Source: an uncultured Oscillospiraceae bacterium (lineage in GTDB: Bacteria > Bacillota > Clostridia > Oscillospirales > Oscillospiraceae). Taken from it: a stretch of DNA of 43,726 bases. Below are positions 21,625-29,618 of this stretch, one piece after another. The stretch spans positions 1-43,726 of the forward strand of contig CANQMW010000024.1 of the NCBI GenBank assembly GCA_947625045.1. The letters run 5' to 3'. Both the position numbers and the translations under genes were made by a program. Position 1 is the stretch's first letter. Every line of letters starts with the position of its first letter. The notes under the pieces are model-generated. The model made no database searches and was not told the DNA's origin. It saw nothing but the letters and a program-made list of their open reading frames with translations.

Positions 21625-22176
21625 TCAGTCCTCGCCTGTGAGGCGCACTACCGTGGGCGTGTGGCCCATGGCGGGCAGCAGCTTTTCCGTGAGCTCCGCC
21701 GTGCGGAACTTCACGGAGCTGGTGTTCATGCAGGGGTGGCAGCCGAACCACTCCTCTTTGAGTACATCCTCGTCGATGATGAGCCGCACCCGGTTTTCGG
21801 TGTCGTTCATCAGCCCCAGCACCGTGACGCTCCCCGGGGACACGCCCAGATACCGCTCCATGTGTTCCCCGTCGGCGAAGGAGAGACGGCTCACGCCCAG
21901 CTGATGGGAAAGCTCCTTGGTCTTGAAATGCTTGTCCCCGGGCATGATGAGCAGATAAAAGTCCGTCTGCTGCCGGTTGCAGAGAAACAGGTTCTTGCAG
22001 ATATGTACGTTCAGCACCGCGTCCACCTGGGCGCAGACCTCCATGGTGGTGGAGGGGGCGTCGGGGTGGTCCGTGCGGTAAAAGTCCACGCCCACTTGAT
22101 CCAGCAGGGCGTAGGCCCGCACCTCCCTGTCCAGCCGGCCGGTCATGTCCGCCGGGGACCCGTGGAAAAGCTCCAT
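21625..22176 (-). CDS. PrdX/ProX-type aminoacyl-tRNA editing deacylase
   Basis: The 183-aa protein belongs to the YbaK/ProRS-associated editing family, PrdX subgroup. Recognisable stretches are VCAQVDAVLNVHICKNLFLC, TDFYLLIMPGDKHFKTKELS, GVSRLSFADGEHMERYLGV, SPGSVTVLGLMNDTENRVRL and WFGCHPCMNTSSVKF. These enzymes hydrolyse tRNA-Pro wrongly charged with alanine or other small amino acids, acting free in the cytoplasm in place of the ProRS editing domain. The conserved lysine and G-x-x-P segments of the family are present. It starts 15 bases after the stop of an adenylating enzyme and is last in that operon. No proline reductase genes, with which PrdX is associated in Stickland clostridia, are seen here. 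Confidence 0.88.
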   Translation of the reverse strand: MELFHGSPADMTGRLDREVRAYALLDQVGVDFYRTDHPDAPSTTMEVCAQVDAVLNVHICKNLFLCNRQQTDFYLLIMPGDKHFKTKELSHQLGVSRLSFADGEHMERYLGVSPGSVTVLGLMNDTENRVRLIIDEDVLKEEWFGCHPCMNTSSVKFRTAELTEKLLPAMGHTPTVVRLTGED

Positions 22177-22191
22177 TTTTCTCCTCCCGCC

Positions 22192-23703
22192 CTATCCGAT
22201 GTGTTCCCTCTTGAGGGTCACCCGGTCTATCTTGTCGTTGATGGTCATAGGGAGGCGGTCCAGGTGCACGTACCGGTTGGGCATCATGTAGCTGGGAAGC
22301 TTCACCGCGAGGGCTTTTCCCAGCTCTCCCGGCTCCGCCGGGCCCATGTACACGCACACGATCTCGTCCTTCTCGCTGTCAAAGAGGCAGCAGCCGTTGG
22401 ACACGCCCGGATCCGCCAGCAGCGCCGTCTCGATCTCCCCCAGCTCGATGCGGTAGCAGCCCTGATGCTTGATCTGAAAGTCCTTCCGGCCCTGGAACAT
22501 GATCTCGCCCCGCTCGTTATACCGGGCCAGGTCCCCGGTGCGGTACATCCGCTCGTGGAAGAGGGTGTTCAGGGGGTTCTGCACGAAGGCCTTCTCCGTC
22601 TGGGCGGGGTTATTGTAGTAGCCCAGGGACAGGCATGTGCCCAGCACGCACAGCTCCCCGGTCTCGCCGGGCCCGGCCAGCTTATTTTCGTCGTTCAAAA
22701 GAATGATGCGGGAATTCTCGCATGCCTTGCCGATGGGCAGGGGGCCGTCGTCGTCAAAATCCCGGTCCACCACGTAATAGGCGCAGACATCGGTGATCTC
22801 CGTGGGGCCGTACATGTTGCAGTACACCGCATCCGGCACCGCCCGCCGCCACATGTTGAGCTGGCGGTTGGGCATGACCTCGCCGCAGAAGTACACGCGC
22901 TTGAGCCGCGCGGGCGGGTCCACGTCCAGGATGCCGGAGTTGGCGATGCTGATGAGAGCCGAGGGCACGAAGAAGATGGTGTCTATCTCATGCTCCCGGA
23001 GAAACTGCATCATGGTCTTGGGGAAGGTGAAGCACTTCTTGGGGATGATCCAGGTGGTGCAGCCGTTCTTGAGGGTGGAGTAGATGTCCAGGGTGGAGTT
23101 GTCGAACACGAAGGGCGCCTGGTTGCCGATGACGCAGCTCTCGTTCATGTCCAGCGCGTCGTGGAGCCAGTCGGCGTAGTCCACCATGGATCGGTGGCTG
23201 ATGGTGACGCCCTTGGGCACGCCGGTGGAGCCGCTGGTGAAGAGGACGTAGAGAAGGTCCGTGTCCACATGCTCCGCCCGGATGGCGGCGAGCTTGCCTT
23301 CATCCGGTTCGGTCTTGATGGCCTCGCTGAAGAGGGCGCAGCCCGCGTCCCCGGCCACGGCCTTGGCCGCTTCGGCGTTCTTCTCGTCATAGAAGACGAA
23401 CGCCGGGTGGAGGGTGTCAAAGATGAGCTTTATCCGCTCGGCAGGCATCTTGGTGTCCAGGGGCACATAGAAGCACCCGGCGCTCACCGCCGCGAAGAAG
23501 GCGGCCAGGCACTCCGGCGTCTTCTCCATGAAAACCGCCACAGGCTCCCGGGGGCCGATGCGCCCGGCGAGGTACGTCCCGCCCCGGCGGGCCAGATCCC
23601 GCAGCTGGGCGAAGGTCAGCGTGCTCTTGTCCCCGCCGAAGGCGATCTTGTCCGGCAGCCGCGCCGCGGAGGCGTCCAAATAGTCCAGTACGTTCGTGAT
23701 CAT
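22192..23703 (-). CDS. DltA-like amino-acid adenylating enzyme (AMP-dependent ligase)
   Basis: The 503-aa protein is an ANL-superfamily adenylating enzyme close in length and motifs to D-alanine:carrier ligase DltA. It has the P-loop-like LFTSGSTGVPKGVTIS, NQAPFVFDNSTLDIYSTL (as in DltA NQAPFSFD), the aspartate-binding CNMYGPTEITD, the ATP motif YRTGDLARYNERGEIMFQGR, and the C-terminal catalytic lysine in NDKIDR. It should activate a small amino acid with ATP. The usual partners dltB, dltC and dltD are not adjacent and no carrier protein is seen, so it is either an orphan DltA or activates an amino acid for another purpose. It lies between a CvpA-like gene and the PrdX gene in one unit. Confidence 0.82.
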   Translation of the reverse strand: MITNVLDYLDASAARLPDKIAFGGDKSTLTFAQLRDLARRGGTYLAGRIGPREPVAVFMEKTPECLAAFFAAVSAGCFYVPLDTKMPAERIKLIFDTLHPAFVFYDEKNAEAAKAVAGDAGCALFSEAIKTEPDEGKLAAIRAEHVDTDLLYVLFTSGSTGVPKGVTISHRSMVDYADWLHDALDMNESCVIGNQAPFVFDNSTLDIYSTLKNGCTTWIIPKKCFTFPKTMMQFLREHEIDTIFFVPSALISIANSGILDVDPPARLKRVYFCGEVMPNRQLNMWRRAVPDAVYCNMYGPTEITDVCAYYVVDRDFDDDGPLPIGKACENSRIILLNDENKLAGPGETGELCVLGTCLSLGYYNNPAQTEKAFVQNPLNTLFHERMYRTGDLARYNERGEIMFQGRKDFQIKHQGCYRIELGEIETALLADPGVSNGCCLFDSEKDEIVCVYMGPAEPGELGKALAVKLPSYMMPNRYVHLDRLPMTINDKIDRVTLKREHIG

Positions 23704-23712
23704 GCTTATCCC

Positions 23713-24402
23713 TCACAAAAACAGTCTCACCAGATAGGTGTCGTGCAAAAGCTGCTGATTGAGCCAGGAGGTGTTGACGAACAGCGTCACCACGTCCAGC
23801 AGGAATACGAAGGCCCAGCCCGTCACCAGGCCCTCCCCGAAGCCCAGGGCCAGGCCCAATAGCCGGTTGGTCATGGAGAGGATGGAGTCCCGCCTCTTCC
23901 CGGAGGCGAAGAGCCGGGCGAAGAACCGTGCCACGATGAGGCAGCCGATCAGGATAAGCGCGCTCAGCACCATCTGTACCAGACTCACCAGCACCGGCTG
24001 GAGCACCGTGGCGCATATAGCCCGGGCCAGGCCCGCCGCGTCCTGTCCCGCCATGTTCAATATGGCGCCGGCGGTCTCGGGGGTGATGATCTGCCCGCCC
24101 AGCACGCCGCCCATGGAGTTGAGGACGTTCTGGATGGTCTGCATGGCCGCGGCCACGTTCCCCATGGCCGCCCCCGCTCCCGCGGGGATGGCCGCCGCCA
24201 CCTTCGCCACCGTCCGGGGCTCCAGGACCGTGTGGTATATCTTCTCGGCCCAGACGCCCGCGTACCGGGTCACCAGCACCGCCGCCGCCACCCAGCCCGC
24301 CAGGCGCAGTATCTCCGACAGCAGGCCCTGCCGCCAGCCCCGAAAGGCGATGAGCAAAATGATCGCCGCCAGGATAAGGTCATATACCGTTCTGGCCTCC
24401 AC
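23713..24402 (-). CDS. CvpA-family membrane protein
   Basis: The 229-aa product resembles the CvpA (colicin V production) family: an N-terminal segment TVYDLILAAIILLIAFRGWRQGLLSEILRLAGWVAA typical of the family, several membrane spans, and a C-terminal LSMTNRLLGLALGFGEGLVTGW segment with the L-G-x-x-x-G pattern. CvpA proteins are inner-membrane proteins of unclear role, linked to envelope stress tolerance and secretion. A GTG at 24402, with AGAGGGGG upstream, is preferred over the TTG at 24420. It is first of three genes and ends nine bases before the ligase gene. Confidence 0.75.
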   Translation of the reverse strand: MEARTVYDLILAAIILLIAFRGWRQGLLSEILRLAGWVAAAVLVTRYAGVWAEKIYHTVLEPRTVAKVAAAIPAGAGAAMGNVAAAMQTIQNVLNSMGGVLGGQIITPETAGAILNMAGQDAAGLARAICATVLQPVLVSLVQMVLSALILIGCLIVARFFARLFASGKRRDSILSMTNRLLGLALGFGEGLVTGWAFVFLLDVVTLFVNTSWLNQQLLHDTYLVRLFL

Positions 24403-24472
24403 GGGCCCGCCCCCTCTCAAAATGACATAATATCCTTGTTATTATAACCGCAAATGGCAATAAACGCAAGAG

Positions 24473-24497
24473 CAGCGGCGGCCAAAGGCCGCCGCTG
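24473..24497. terminator. Hairpin after the anti-sigma gene
   Basis: CAGCGGCGGCC (24473-24483) pairs perfectly with GGCCGCCGCTG (24487-24497), loop AAA. It lies 19 bases past the stop at 24516. The T run on the minus strand is poor, so it may be a weak terminator. Confidence 0.6.
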
Positions 24498-24515
24498 TCT
24501 GCATTATGGTTTTGT

Positions 24516-25727
24516 TTACTTCGTGAACGTCAGGTCCAGGTCCACCCGCATCGGGGTCAGGCCGTCCTGCAGGGTGTCGCCGTCGAGCCATGCCTCCTCG
24601 TAGGGCACGGGCTCGCCGTTTTCGTCCTGGTAGCCGGAGGCGTCGCCCACGGCGGTGATGCTCTGGACCTGGTCCGGGTCGATGAGCCGGTTGAAGACGT
24701 AGCGGCTCACCCCCTCGCCGATGCAGGAGACGCGGAAGTTCATGGTGCCGGGCTCGGACAGCTTCACCCCGTAGTCGCTGCCGCCGGCCATATGGATGAC
24801 GATGTCGCCGAAGACATAGTTATTGCCGTAGGGATTCCCCTCCGGGGCCGTGATCTCCAGGCCCATGGGGGACACCTTGGCTATCCAGCCGTCCGCCGCC
24901 ATCTTCACGGTCTCCGCCGACTCCGCGAGCTTCACCGTGACCTTGTACTCGTCGGAGAAATCTCCCTTGTCCCCGAAGAAGAAGTACACGTCCAGCGTTT
25001 CCGGCAGCTCCGCCTTATCGAACAGGGCCATATAGGCCGCCACCGTCAGCTTCGTGTCCTCCCGGGCCACCAGGGCGCAGTCCACATCCAGCCCAAAGCT
25101 TTCCATGCTGCCCTCGCCCTCGGGGTAGGCCATGGGCGTGTCCCGCACGTAGCTCTCCCCGTCGCCGGCCGCCAGCCAGGGATCGCCGCCCAAGGAGAAT
25201 GTGCCCTCTCCCTCGTCGGTCACCTGAAGGTCAGGGAAGCCCTTTTCGCTCTCGATGGTATAGGTCATCACGCCCACGCCGTTGTCCGCCATGGTGATGT
25301 CCTCCACCGTACAGGTGTAGTCCCCCACGGTGAGGGACGCGCCGGAGCTGGCGACCCTGCCGTCCAGCACCCGCTGGGCCATCTCCTGGTCCACGGGCAC
25401 CCGCTCCTGGCCGGCGGTATCGTACTCCTTCACCACATTGCCCTCGTTATCCGTGAGTTCCACGTGTTGGGGCTCATAGCTCTTGAGGGCCCCGTCGCCG
25501 AACACCGTGTCGAAAAATCCCGTATACTCCCCCACGGCGTAGGCCGTGACGGTGAGCGCTGCCGCCAGCACCGCCGCGATCAGCGCGCCCCGCAGGGTAT
25601 TGCGGCCCGTCTTTTTCATGTGCTTTACCGCTTTTTCCTTATCGATCATATCCAATACCTCCTCCAAGGTATCCGGGGAGGCGTGCAGGGGCTCCAGGGC
25701 CCTTTTTATCGGTGTACGTTCATTCAT
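24516..25727 (-). CDS. Membrane-anchored anti-sigma factor, DUF4179-like
   Basis: The 403-aa protein has a cytoplasmic N-terminus of about 45 residues with a sigma-binding-like start (LHASPDTLEEVLDMIDKEK), one membrane span (TLRGALIAAVLAAALTVTAYAV) and a large extracellular region of about 335 residues built of beta-rich segments. This is the layout of DUF4179/RsgI-like partners of clostridial ECF sigma factors. It overlaps the sigma gene by eight bases, which implies coupled translation and a controlled ratio. The extracellular part probably senses an envelope signal and holds the sigma factor until released. The signal is unknown. Confidence 0.75.
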   Translation of the reverse strand: MNERTPIKRALEPLHASPDTLEEVLDMIDKEKAVKHMKKTGRNTLRGALIAAVLAAALTVTAYAVGEYTGFFDTVFGDGALKSYEPQHVELTDNEGNVVKEYDTAGQERVPVDQEMAQRVLDGRVASSGASLTVGDYTCTVEDITMADNGVGVMTYTIESEKGFPDLQVTDEGEGTFSLGGDPWLAAGDGESYVRDTPMAYPEGEGSMESFGLDVDCALVAREDTKLTVAAYMALFDKAELPETLDVYFFFGDKGDFSDEYKVTVKLAESAETVKMAADGWIAKVSPMGLEITAPEGNPYGNNYVFGDIVIHMAGGSDYGVKLSEPGTMNFRVSCIGEGVSRYVFNRLIDPDQVQSITAVGDASGYQDENGEPVPYEEAWLDGDTLQDGLTPMRVDLDLTFTK

Positions 25728-26202
25728 CGCTTTCCGCCTCCGTCAGCATGTTTTTCAGTCTCTCCCTGGCCCGGGCAAGCCTGGTCCCCGCCGTGGGGGC
25801 GGGGATGCCCAACAGCTTCGCCGTCTCGGCAATGGAATAGCCCTCGTAGTAGTAGAGGACGATGACGGCCCGGTATTTGGCGTCCAGGGCCATGACGGCG
25901 TCATAGAGCGCCCGGTCCTTGTCGCTCTCGAATGCCAGGCTGTTTTCGTAAGCCGTCAGGTCCTCCCGCTTCCGCCATGGTGAGCGCAGGACCTTTTTGC
26001 ACTCGTTCACCGTCACCCGGATGAGCCAGGCCTTCACGTGCTCAGCGCTCTCAAAGGCCTTATCCGTCCGCCAAAGGGCCAGCAGCACGTTCTGGGTCAC
26101 GTCGTCCGCCTCCTCCCGGCTGCGCAGATAGCTGAATGCCAGCCGGAAGACCATATCCATATGCTTTTTTGCCAGGGATGTGAACTGCTCTTTTGTGAAC
26201 AT
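25720..26202 (-). CDS. ECF-type RNA polymerase sigma factor
   Basis: The 160-aa protein has sigma region 2 (HMDMVFRLAFSYLRSREEADDVTQNVLLALWRTDKAF, with the D-D-V-T-Q core-binding motif) and sigma region 4 (ALDAKYRAVIVLYYYEGYSIAETAKLLGIPAPTAGTRLARARERLK, the DNA-binding helix pair), and nothing else, as in extracytoplasmic-function sigma factors. The start at 26202 is chosen because GAGAGGAAACGG precedes it; the longer reading from 26265 has no such site. It is translated with the membrane anti-sigma protein that follows, so it likely responds to an envelope or external signal and may control its own operon. Confidence 0.9.
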   Translation of the reverse strand: MFTKEQFTSLAKKHMDMVFRLAFSYLRSREEADDVTQNVLLALWRTDKAFESAEHVKAWLIRVTVNECKKVLRSPWRKREDLTAYENSLAFESDKDRALYDAVMALDAKYRAVIVLYYYEGYSIAETAKLLGIPAPTAGTRLARARERLKNMLTEAESDE

Positions 26203-26248
26203 GTTCCGTTTCCTCTCGAAAAGCTTTTCACTCATAATATCCAGCAAA

Positions 26249-26273
26249 GCCCCCGGATTTTTCATCCGGGGGC
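26249..26273 (-). terminator. Terminator of the TauE/SafE gene
   Basis: GCCCCCGGAT (26249-26258) pairs with ATCCGGGGGC (26264-26273), with TTTGC following on the minus strand, 18 bases beyond the stop at 26291. Confidence 0.75.
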
Positions 26274-26290
26274 AGAAAATTTAAAATTTG

Positions 26291-27010
26291 TCAGAATACC
26301 AGCATGGCGAGACCGGAGACGGCCATCATAACGTATATGGCCCTGCGGATGAAGTTCACATCCACCCGCTTGAAGACGTACAGGCCCAGGATATTGCCCA
26401 GCGCCAGGCCCGCCAGGGCCACGGGGAACGCCCGCAGGACCGTGCCGTCGATGACGCCTGAATAAAACCGCACCGCCGTCACATAGAAGTTGGAGATGCT
26501 GAAAAAGGCCTGGATGGTGGCGAGGTACTCCTCCTTGGTCTCCGTGGTCGCGGAGAAATAGAGGCTGGCGGGGGGCCCGCCGGTGGCGAACAGCCCGCTC
26601 ATCACCCCACCTATGCCCCCGGCAATGAGGCCGTTGCGGGCGTTGGCTTTGAGCTTTATATGCTTGGCGGCAAAGATGAAGTAGGCGCTCAATATGATCA
26701 AAAACGCCCCCAGCACCCGCTTCATGAGCTTGTTGTCCATCCCCACCGCCACCCGCACGGCGATAAAGCTGGCGACCAGGTACGCCGCCATGGGCACGGC
26801 CAGGAGCTTCCAGCGGATATGCTTCCGGTAGCGTACGGCCAGGAACGTGGCCTGGACGAAGGTGGCCATGTTGATGACCGACGCGGCGTGGACGGCGGAG
26901 CCCATGGCGTAGGGCATGACGATCATGCCCATCACCCCGAAGCCGAAACCGCATACCGTATTGAGCACGCATCCCACGGCGCTGGCCAGCAGCACGATGG
27001 CGTACATCAT
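26291..27010 (-). CDS. TauE/SafE-family membrane permease
   Basis: The 239-aa protein has seven to eight hydrophobic segments and the family's paired repeat signatures: VLNTVCGFGFGVMGMIVMPYAM in the first half and GLIAGGIGGVMSGLFATGGPPASLYF in the second (the G-x-x-S-G-x-x-x-x-G-G-P-P motif). Members export sulfite, sulfoacetate and related anions or act as broad anion permeases. The ATG at 27010 follows AAAGGGGGGAGCGCC; longer readings lack a ribosome site. It is transcribed alone and divergently from a MATE exporter. The substrate cannot be told from sequence. Confidence 0.85.
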   Translation of the reverse strand: MMYAIVLLASAVGCVLNTVCGFGFGVMGMIVMPYAMGSAVHAASVINMATFVQATFLAVRYRKHIRWKLLAVPMAAYLVASFIAVRVAVGMDNKLMKRVLGAFLIILSAYFIFAAKHIKLKANARNGLIAGGIGGVMSGLFATGGPPASLYFSATTETKEEYLATIQAFFSISNFYVTAVRFYSGVIDGTVLRAFPVALAGLALGNILGLYVFKRVDVNFIRRAIYVMMAVSGLAMLVF

Positions 27011-27035
27011 GGCGCTCCCCCCTTTTTGCCTGTAC

Positions 27036-27064
27036 GGTATACCACATCCCGCCCGGGAAAGCAA
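27036..27064 (-). promoter_or_regulatory. Promoter of the TauE/SafE gene
   Basis: On the minus strand TTGCTT (27064-27059), 17 bases, TATACC (27041-27036), about 26 bases before the ATG. Confidence 0.6.
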
Positions 27065-27082
27065 GAGCCGGGGCGGCATTTG

Positions 27083-27111
27083 TTGCTTTTCCGGGACAAA
27101 TGATTCATAAT
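27083..27111 (+). promoter_or_regulatory. Promoter of the MATE exporter gene
   Basis: TTGCTT (27083-27088), 17 bases, CATAAT (27106-27111), about 30 bases before the GTG start. It uses the same TTGCTT -35 as the divergent TauE promoter. Confidence 0.6.
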
Positions 27112-27140
27112 GTAGAAAAGCCTGAAAGGGGGTAGACGGA

Positions 27141-28463
27141 GTGCGGGATATGGTCAGGGGCGGTATCGCCAAAAGCCTCGTCGCCTTCGCCGTCCCCCTG
27201 GTGCTGGGGAACCTCTTTCAGCTGGCCTACAACGCCGTGGACGGCATGGTGGTGGGCCGCTTCGCCGGGGACGGGGCCCTGGCCGCCGTGGGCACGGCGG
27301 ACCCGGTGATGAACCTGCTGATCTTAGGCGTGACGGGCCTTTGCATCGGCGCGGGGGTGCTGATGAGCAATTTCTTCGGGGCGGGAGACTATGCCCAATT
27401 GAAAAAAGAGCTGGCCGCCATGCTGGCCCTGGGCATGGGCCTGGCCGCGCTCATCCTGGTGCTGGGGCTCAGCCTCTCCCGGCCCATATTCCTGCTCATG
27501 CAGGTGCCGGCGGAGGTCATGCCGGAGGCGCTGCTATACATGCGCATCATCTTTCTCGGCATGCCCTTCACCTGCCTCTATAACATCTATGCCGCGGCCC
27601 TGCGGAGCATCGGGGACGCCAAGACGCCCACGGTGTTCCTCGCCGCCTCCTGCGTCATGAACACTCTGCTGGACCTGCTCTTCGTGGCCGTGTTCCGCTG
27701 GGGCGTGGCGGGCGCCGCCGTGGCCACGGACCTAGCCGCCCTGGCCTCGGCGCTGGCCTGCGTGGCCTATACATATAGAAAAATAGACCTTCTCCGGCTG
27801 GGCCGGGCGGACCTGCGGCCCGACAGGGCCCTGGTGGGCCGGACGGTGCGCTATGGCGCGACCACGGCCTTGCAGCAGTGCAGCCAGCCGGTGGGCAAGC
27901 TCTTCATCCAGGGCATGGTCAACGCCCTCGGCGTCAGCACCATGGCCGCCTTCAACGCCGTGGGGAAGATAGAGGACTTCGCCCTGGTGCCGGAGCGGAG
28001 CCTTTCAAACGCCATGACCACCTTCACCGCCCAGAACGACGGCGCGGGGCGGAAAGACCGAGTCCGGCAGGGGCTCATCAAGGGGCTCCTGCTGGAGCTT
28101 GCCTATTTCGTGTTCATCTGCATGCTGATACTCTGGCTCCACCGGCCCATGCTGGGGCTGTTCTCCGGGGAGGCGGCCACATTGGACGAGGGCTCCCGCT
28201 ATTTCCGTGTCATGGCCTTTTTCTACTGGCTGCCTGCCCTCACCAACGGCATACAGGGCTTTTTCCGGGGCATGAAGCACATGAAGGTGACCCTCTTCCT
28301 CACCCTCACCCAGATATCCGTCCGGGTGCTGGTGACCTGGCTCGTCATCGGCCGCCTCGGCATCACGGGCATCGCATATGCCTGCGCCGCCGGGTGGACC
28401 GCCATGCTCATCGCGGCGGCCCTGTACTTCCGCCGGGCGGTATATCCCGGGCTGCGGGAATAG
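27141..28463 (+). CDS. MATE-family multidrug/sodium antiporter
   Basis: The 440-aa protein has about 12 membrane segments in two homologous halves. The N-terminal signature SLVAFAVPLVLGNLFQLAYNAVDGMVVGRFAGDGALAAVG is typical of MATE exporters (NorM/DinF relatives), and the matching part of the second half reads GKLFIQGMVNALGVSTMAAFNAVGKIEDF. MATE proteins expel drugs and metabolites in exchange for sodium ions or protons. A GTG start is used, with AAAGGGGG eight bases before it; ATG 27150 is an alternative. It is a single-gene unit. Confidence 0.92.
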   Translation: MRDMVRGGIAKSLVAFAVPLVLGNLFQLAYNAVDGMVVGRFAGDGALAAVGTADPVMNLLILGVTGLCIGAGVLMSNFFGAGDYAQLKKELAAMLALGMGLAALILVLGLSLSRPIFLLMQVPAEVMPEALLYMRIIFLGMPFTCLYNIYAAALRSIGDAKTPTVFLAASCVMNTLLDLLFVAVFRWGVAGAAVATDLAALASALACVAYTYRKIDLLRLGRADLRPDRALVGRTVRYGATTALQQCSQPVGKLFIQGMVNALGVSTMAAFNAVGKIEDFALVPERSLSNAMTTFTAQNDGAGRKDRVRQGLIKGLLLELAYFVFICMLILWLHRPMLGLFSGEAATLDEGSRYFRVMAFFYWLPALTNGIQGFFRGMKHMKVTLFLTLTQISVRVLVTWLVIGRLGITGIAYACAAGWTAMLIAAALYFRRAVYPGLRE

Positions 28464-28491
28464 GGCCAAAGCCCCTGAAATCGGCGGTTTG

Positions 28492-28520
28492 TTGACGGAC
28501 AGGGCGTTTTGCGGTATAAT
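28492..28520 (+). promoter_or_regulatory. Near-consensus sigma-A promoter of the E2-like gene
   Basis: TTGACG (28492-28497), 17 bases and a perfect TATAAT (28515-28520), the best promoter match in the window. It lies 35 bases before the ATG at 28556, which has AGGAGG upstream. Strong constitutive expression is expected. Confidence 0.85.
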
Positions 28521-28555
28521 TGAAGTAACAATGAATCAACCCCAGGAGGTCACCC

Positions 28556-29440
28556 ATGGCTGAACGATATGTCCGGCGGCGCATGACCGACAGAAAGGAC
28601 GGGCGGCGGCTTCGCACCATCTCCCCCCTGTTCCAGCTGTCCCCCTTCACTATGCTCAATGCCGCTGACGCCGCCAGCAGCTTCACCGACAGCGTGGACG
28701 CCGCCCCCATCGAGGCGTGGCTGAAGGAGAAGCGCCGGGCCGGCGACGAGAATATGGCGGTGCTGCACGTGGTGCTGGCCGCCTATGTGCGCATGCTCGC
28801 CCTGCGGCCGGCCATGAACCGGTTCGTGGCCGGCCGGTTCATCTACGCCCGGAACAACATCGACATCATCCTCTCCCCCGGCGGCTCCGGCGGGGCGGAT
28901 ACCGGCAGCCTGGACTTCACCGTCCGCTTCCAGCCGGGAGACACCGTGGCGGACGTGTACCGGAAGATCGGCGCGAGGTCCGAGAACCTGAAGGCGGACC
29001 AGTCCGCCGACAAGCTGGAGCGGGTGGCCGCCACGCTGGTGAAGACCCCCCGGTTCGTCCTGCGGGCCGCCATCGGCGTGCTGCGCTGGCTGGACAGCCA
29101 CGGGTGGCTTCCCACCTCCCTCACCGACAAGAGCCCCTGGCATGGCTCCGCCTTCATCTCCGACGAAGGGGCCTTCCATCTGCCCCCGGTGCGCCGCAGC
29201 CTCAACGAGCTGGGCGCCCTGCCGGTGACCATCTCCCTGGGCCGGGTACGGACGGGCCTGGAGCTGGACAAGACCGGCCAGGTCACAGAGCACAAGTACC
29301 TGGACTACACCGTCACCTACGACTGCCGGGTGGCCGACAGCGCCTACATAGGCTCCGCCTTCCGCTACTTCCGCTATTTCCTGGTGAACCCCGACGCCCT
29401 GGAATTCCCGCCGGACCGGATAAACGAGGATTCATTATAA
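28556..29440 (+). CDS. Stand-alone E2-like acyltransferase-fold protein lacking the catalytic His
   Basis: The 294-aa protein resembles the catalytic domain of 2-oxoacid dehydrogenase E2 (chloramphenicol acetyltransferase fold): GRRLRTISPLFQLSPF, MAVLHVVLAAYVRMLALRPAMNRFVAGRFIYARNNIDI, and the C-terminal DYTVTYDCRVADSAYIGSAF. There are no lipoyl or peripheral-subunit-binding domains. In active E2 the last segment reads D-H-R-x-x-D-G, whose His is essential; here it is Asp-Cys257-Arg-Val-Ala-Asp261-Ser, so both His and Gly are changed. A subgroup of clostridial stand-alone E2-like proteins has a similarly altered motif (from memory). A non-classical or non-catalytic function is likely. No dehydrogenase E1 or E3 genes are near. 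Confidence 0.75.
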   Translation: MAERYVRRRMTDRKDGRRLRTISPLFQLSPFTMLNAADAASSFTDSVDAAPIEAWLKEKRRAGDENMAVLHVVLAAYVRMLALRPAMNRFVAGRFIYARNNIDIILSPGGSGGADTGSLDFTVRFQPGDTVADVYRKIGARSENLKADQSADKLERVAATLVKTPRFVLRAAIGVLRWLDSHGWLPTSLTDKSPWHGSAFISDEGAFHLPPVRRSLNELGALPVTISLGRVRTGLELDKTGQVTEHKYLDYTVTYDCRVADSAYIGSAFRYFRYFLVNPDALEFPPDRINEDSL

Positions 29441-29445
29441 TTACA

Positions 29446-29611
29446 GAAAAGGACTCCCCATCAGGGGAGTCCTTGCACTTTGGAGGCTCCCTTGTGCAAA
29501 GGGAGCTGGCAGCGCGAAGCGCTGACTGAGGGATTGTCGCGTTGCGGACGGTTACAACCCCTCCACCGCACTTCGTGCGGTCCCCCTCCCCTTGCACAGG
29601 GGAGGCTTTTA
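29446..29611 (+). repeat. Interspersed palindromic repeat, copy 2 (full length)
   Basis: The element opens with hairpin AAGGACTCCCC/GGGGAGTCCTT (29449-29474), then GGAGGCTCCCTTGTGCAAAG and GGGAGCTG (29482-29508), inner hairpin GCGCGAAGCGC, the conserved TGACTGAGGGAT (29523-29534), a CCGCAC/GTGCGG hairpin, and a closing hairpin CCTCCCC/GGGGAGG (29585-29605). The core matches copy 1 at 8444-8510; copy 1 lacks the last third. It fills the gap between two converging genes and no gene is visible in it. Confidence 0.8.
29585..29611 (+). terminator. Terminator-like closing hairpin of the repeat
   Basis: CCTCCCC (29585-29591) pairs with GGGGAGG (29599-29605) and is followed by CTTTTATTAT on the plus strand, so the repeat supplies a terminator for the E2-like gene. 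Confidence 0.7.
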
Positions 29612-29618
29612 TTATACT

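Noticed and set aside
28464-28491. GGGCC/GCCCC pairing after the MATE gene considered as a terminator
   Set aside because: The stem is short and no T run follows.
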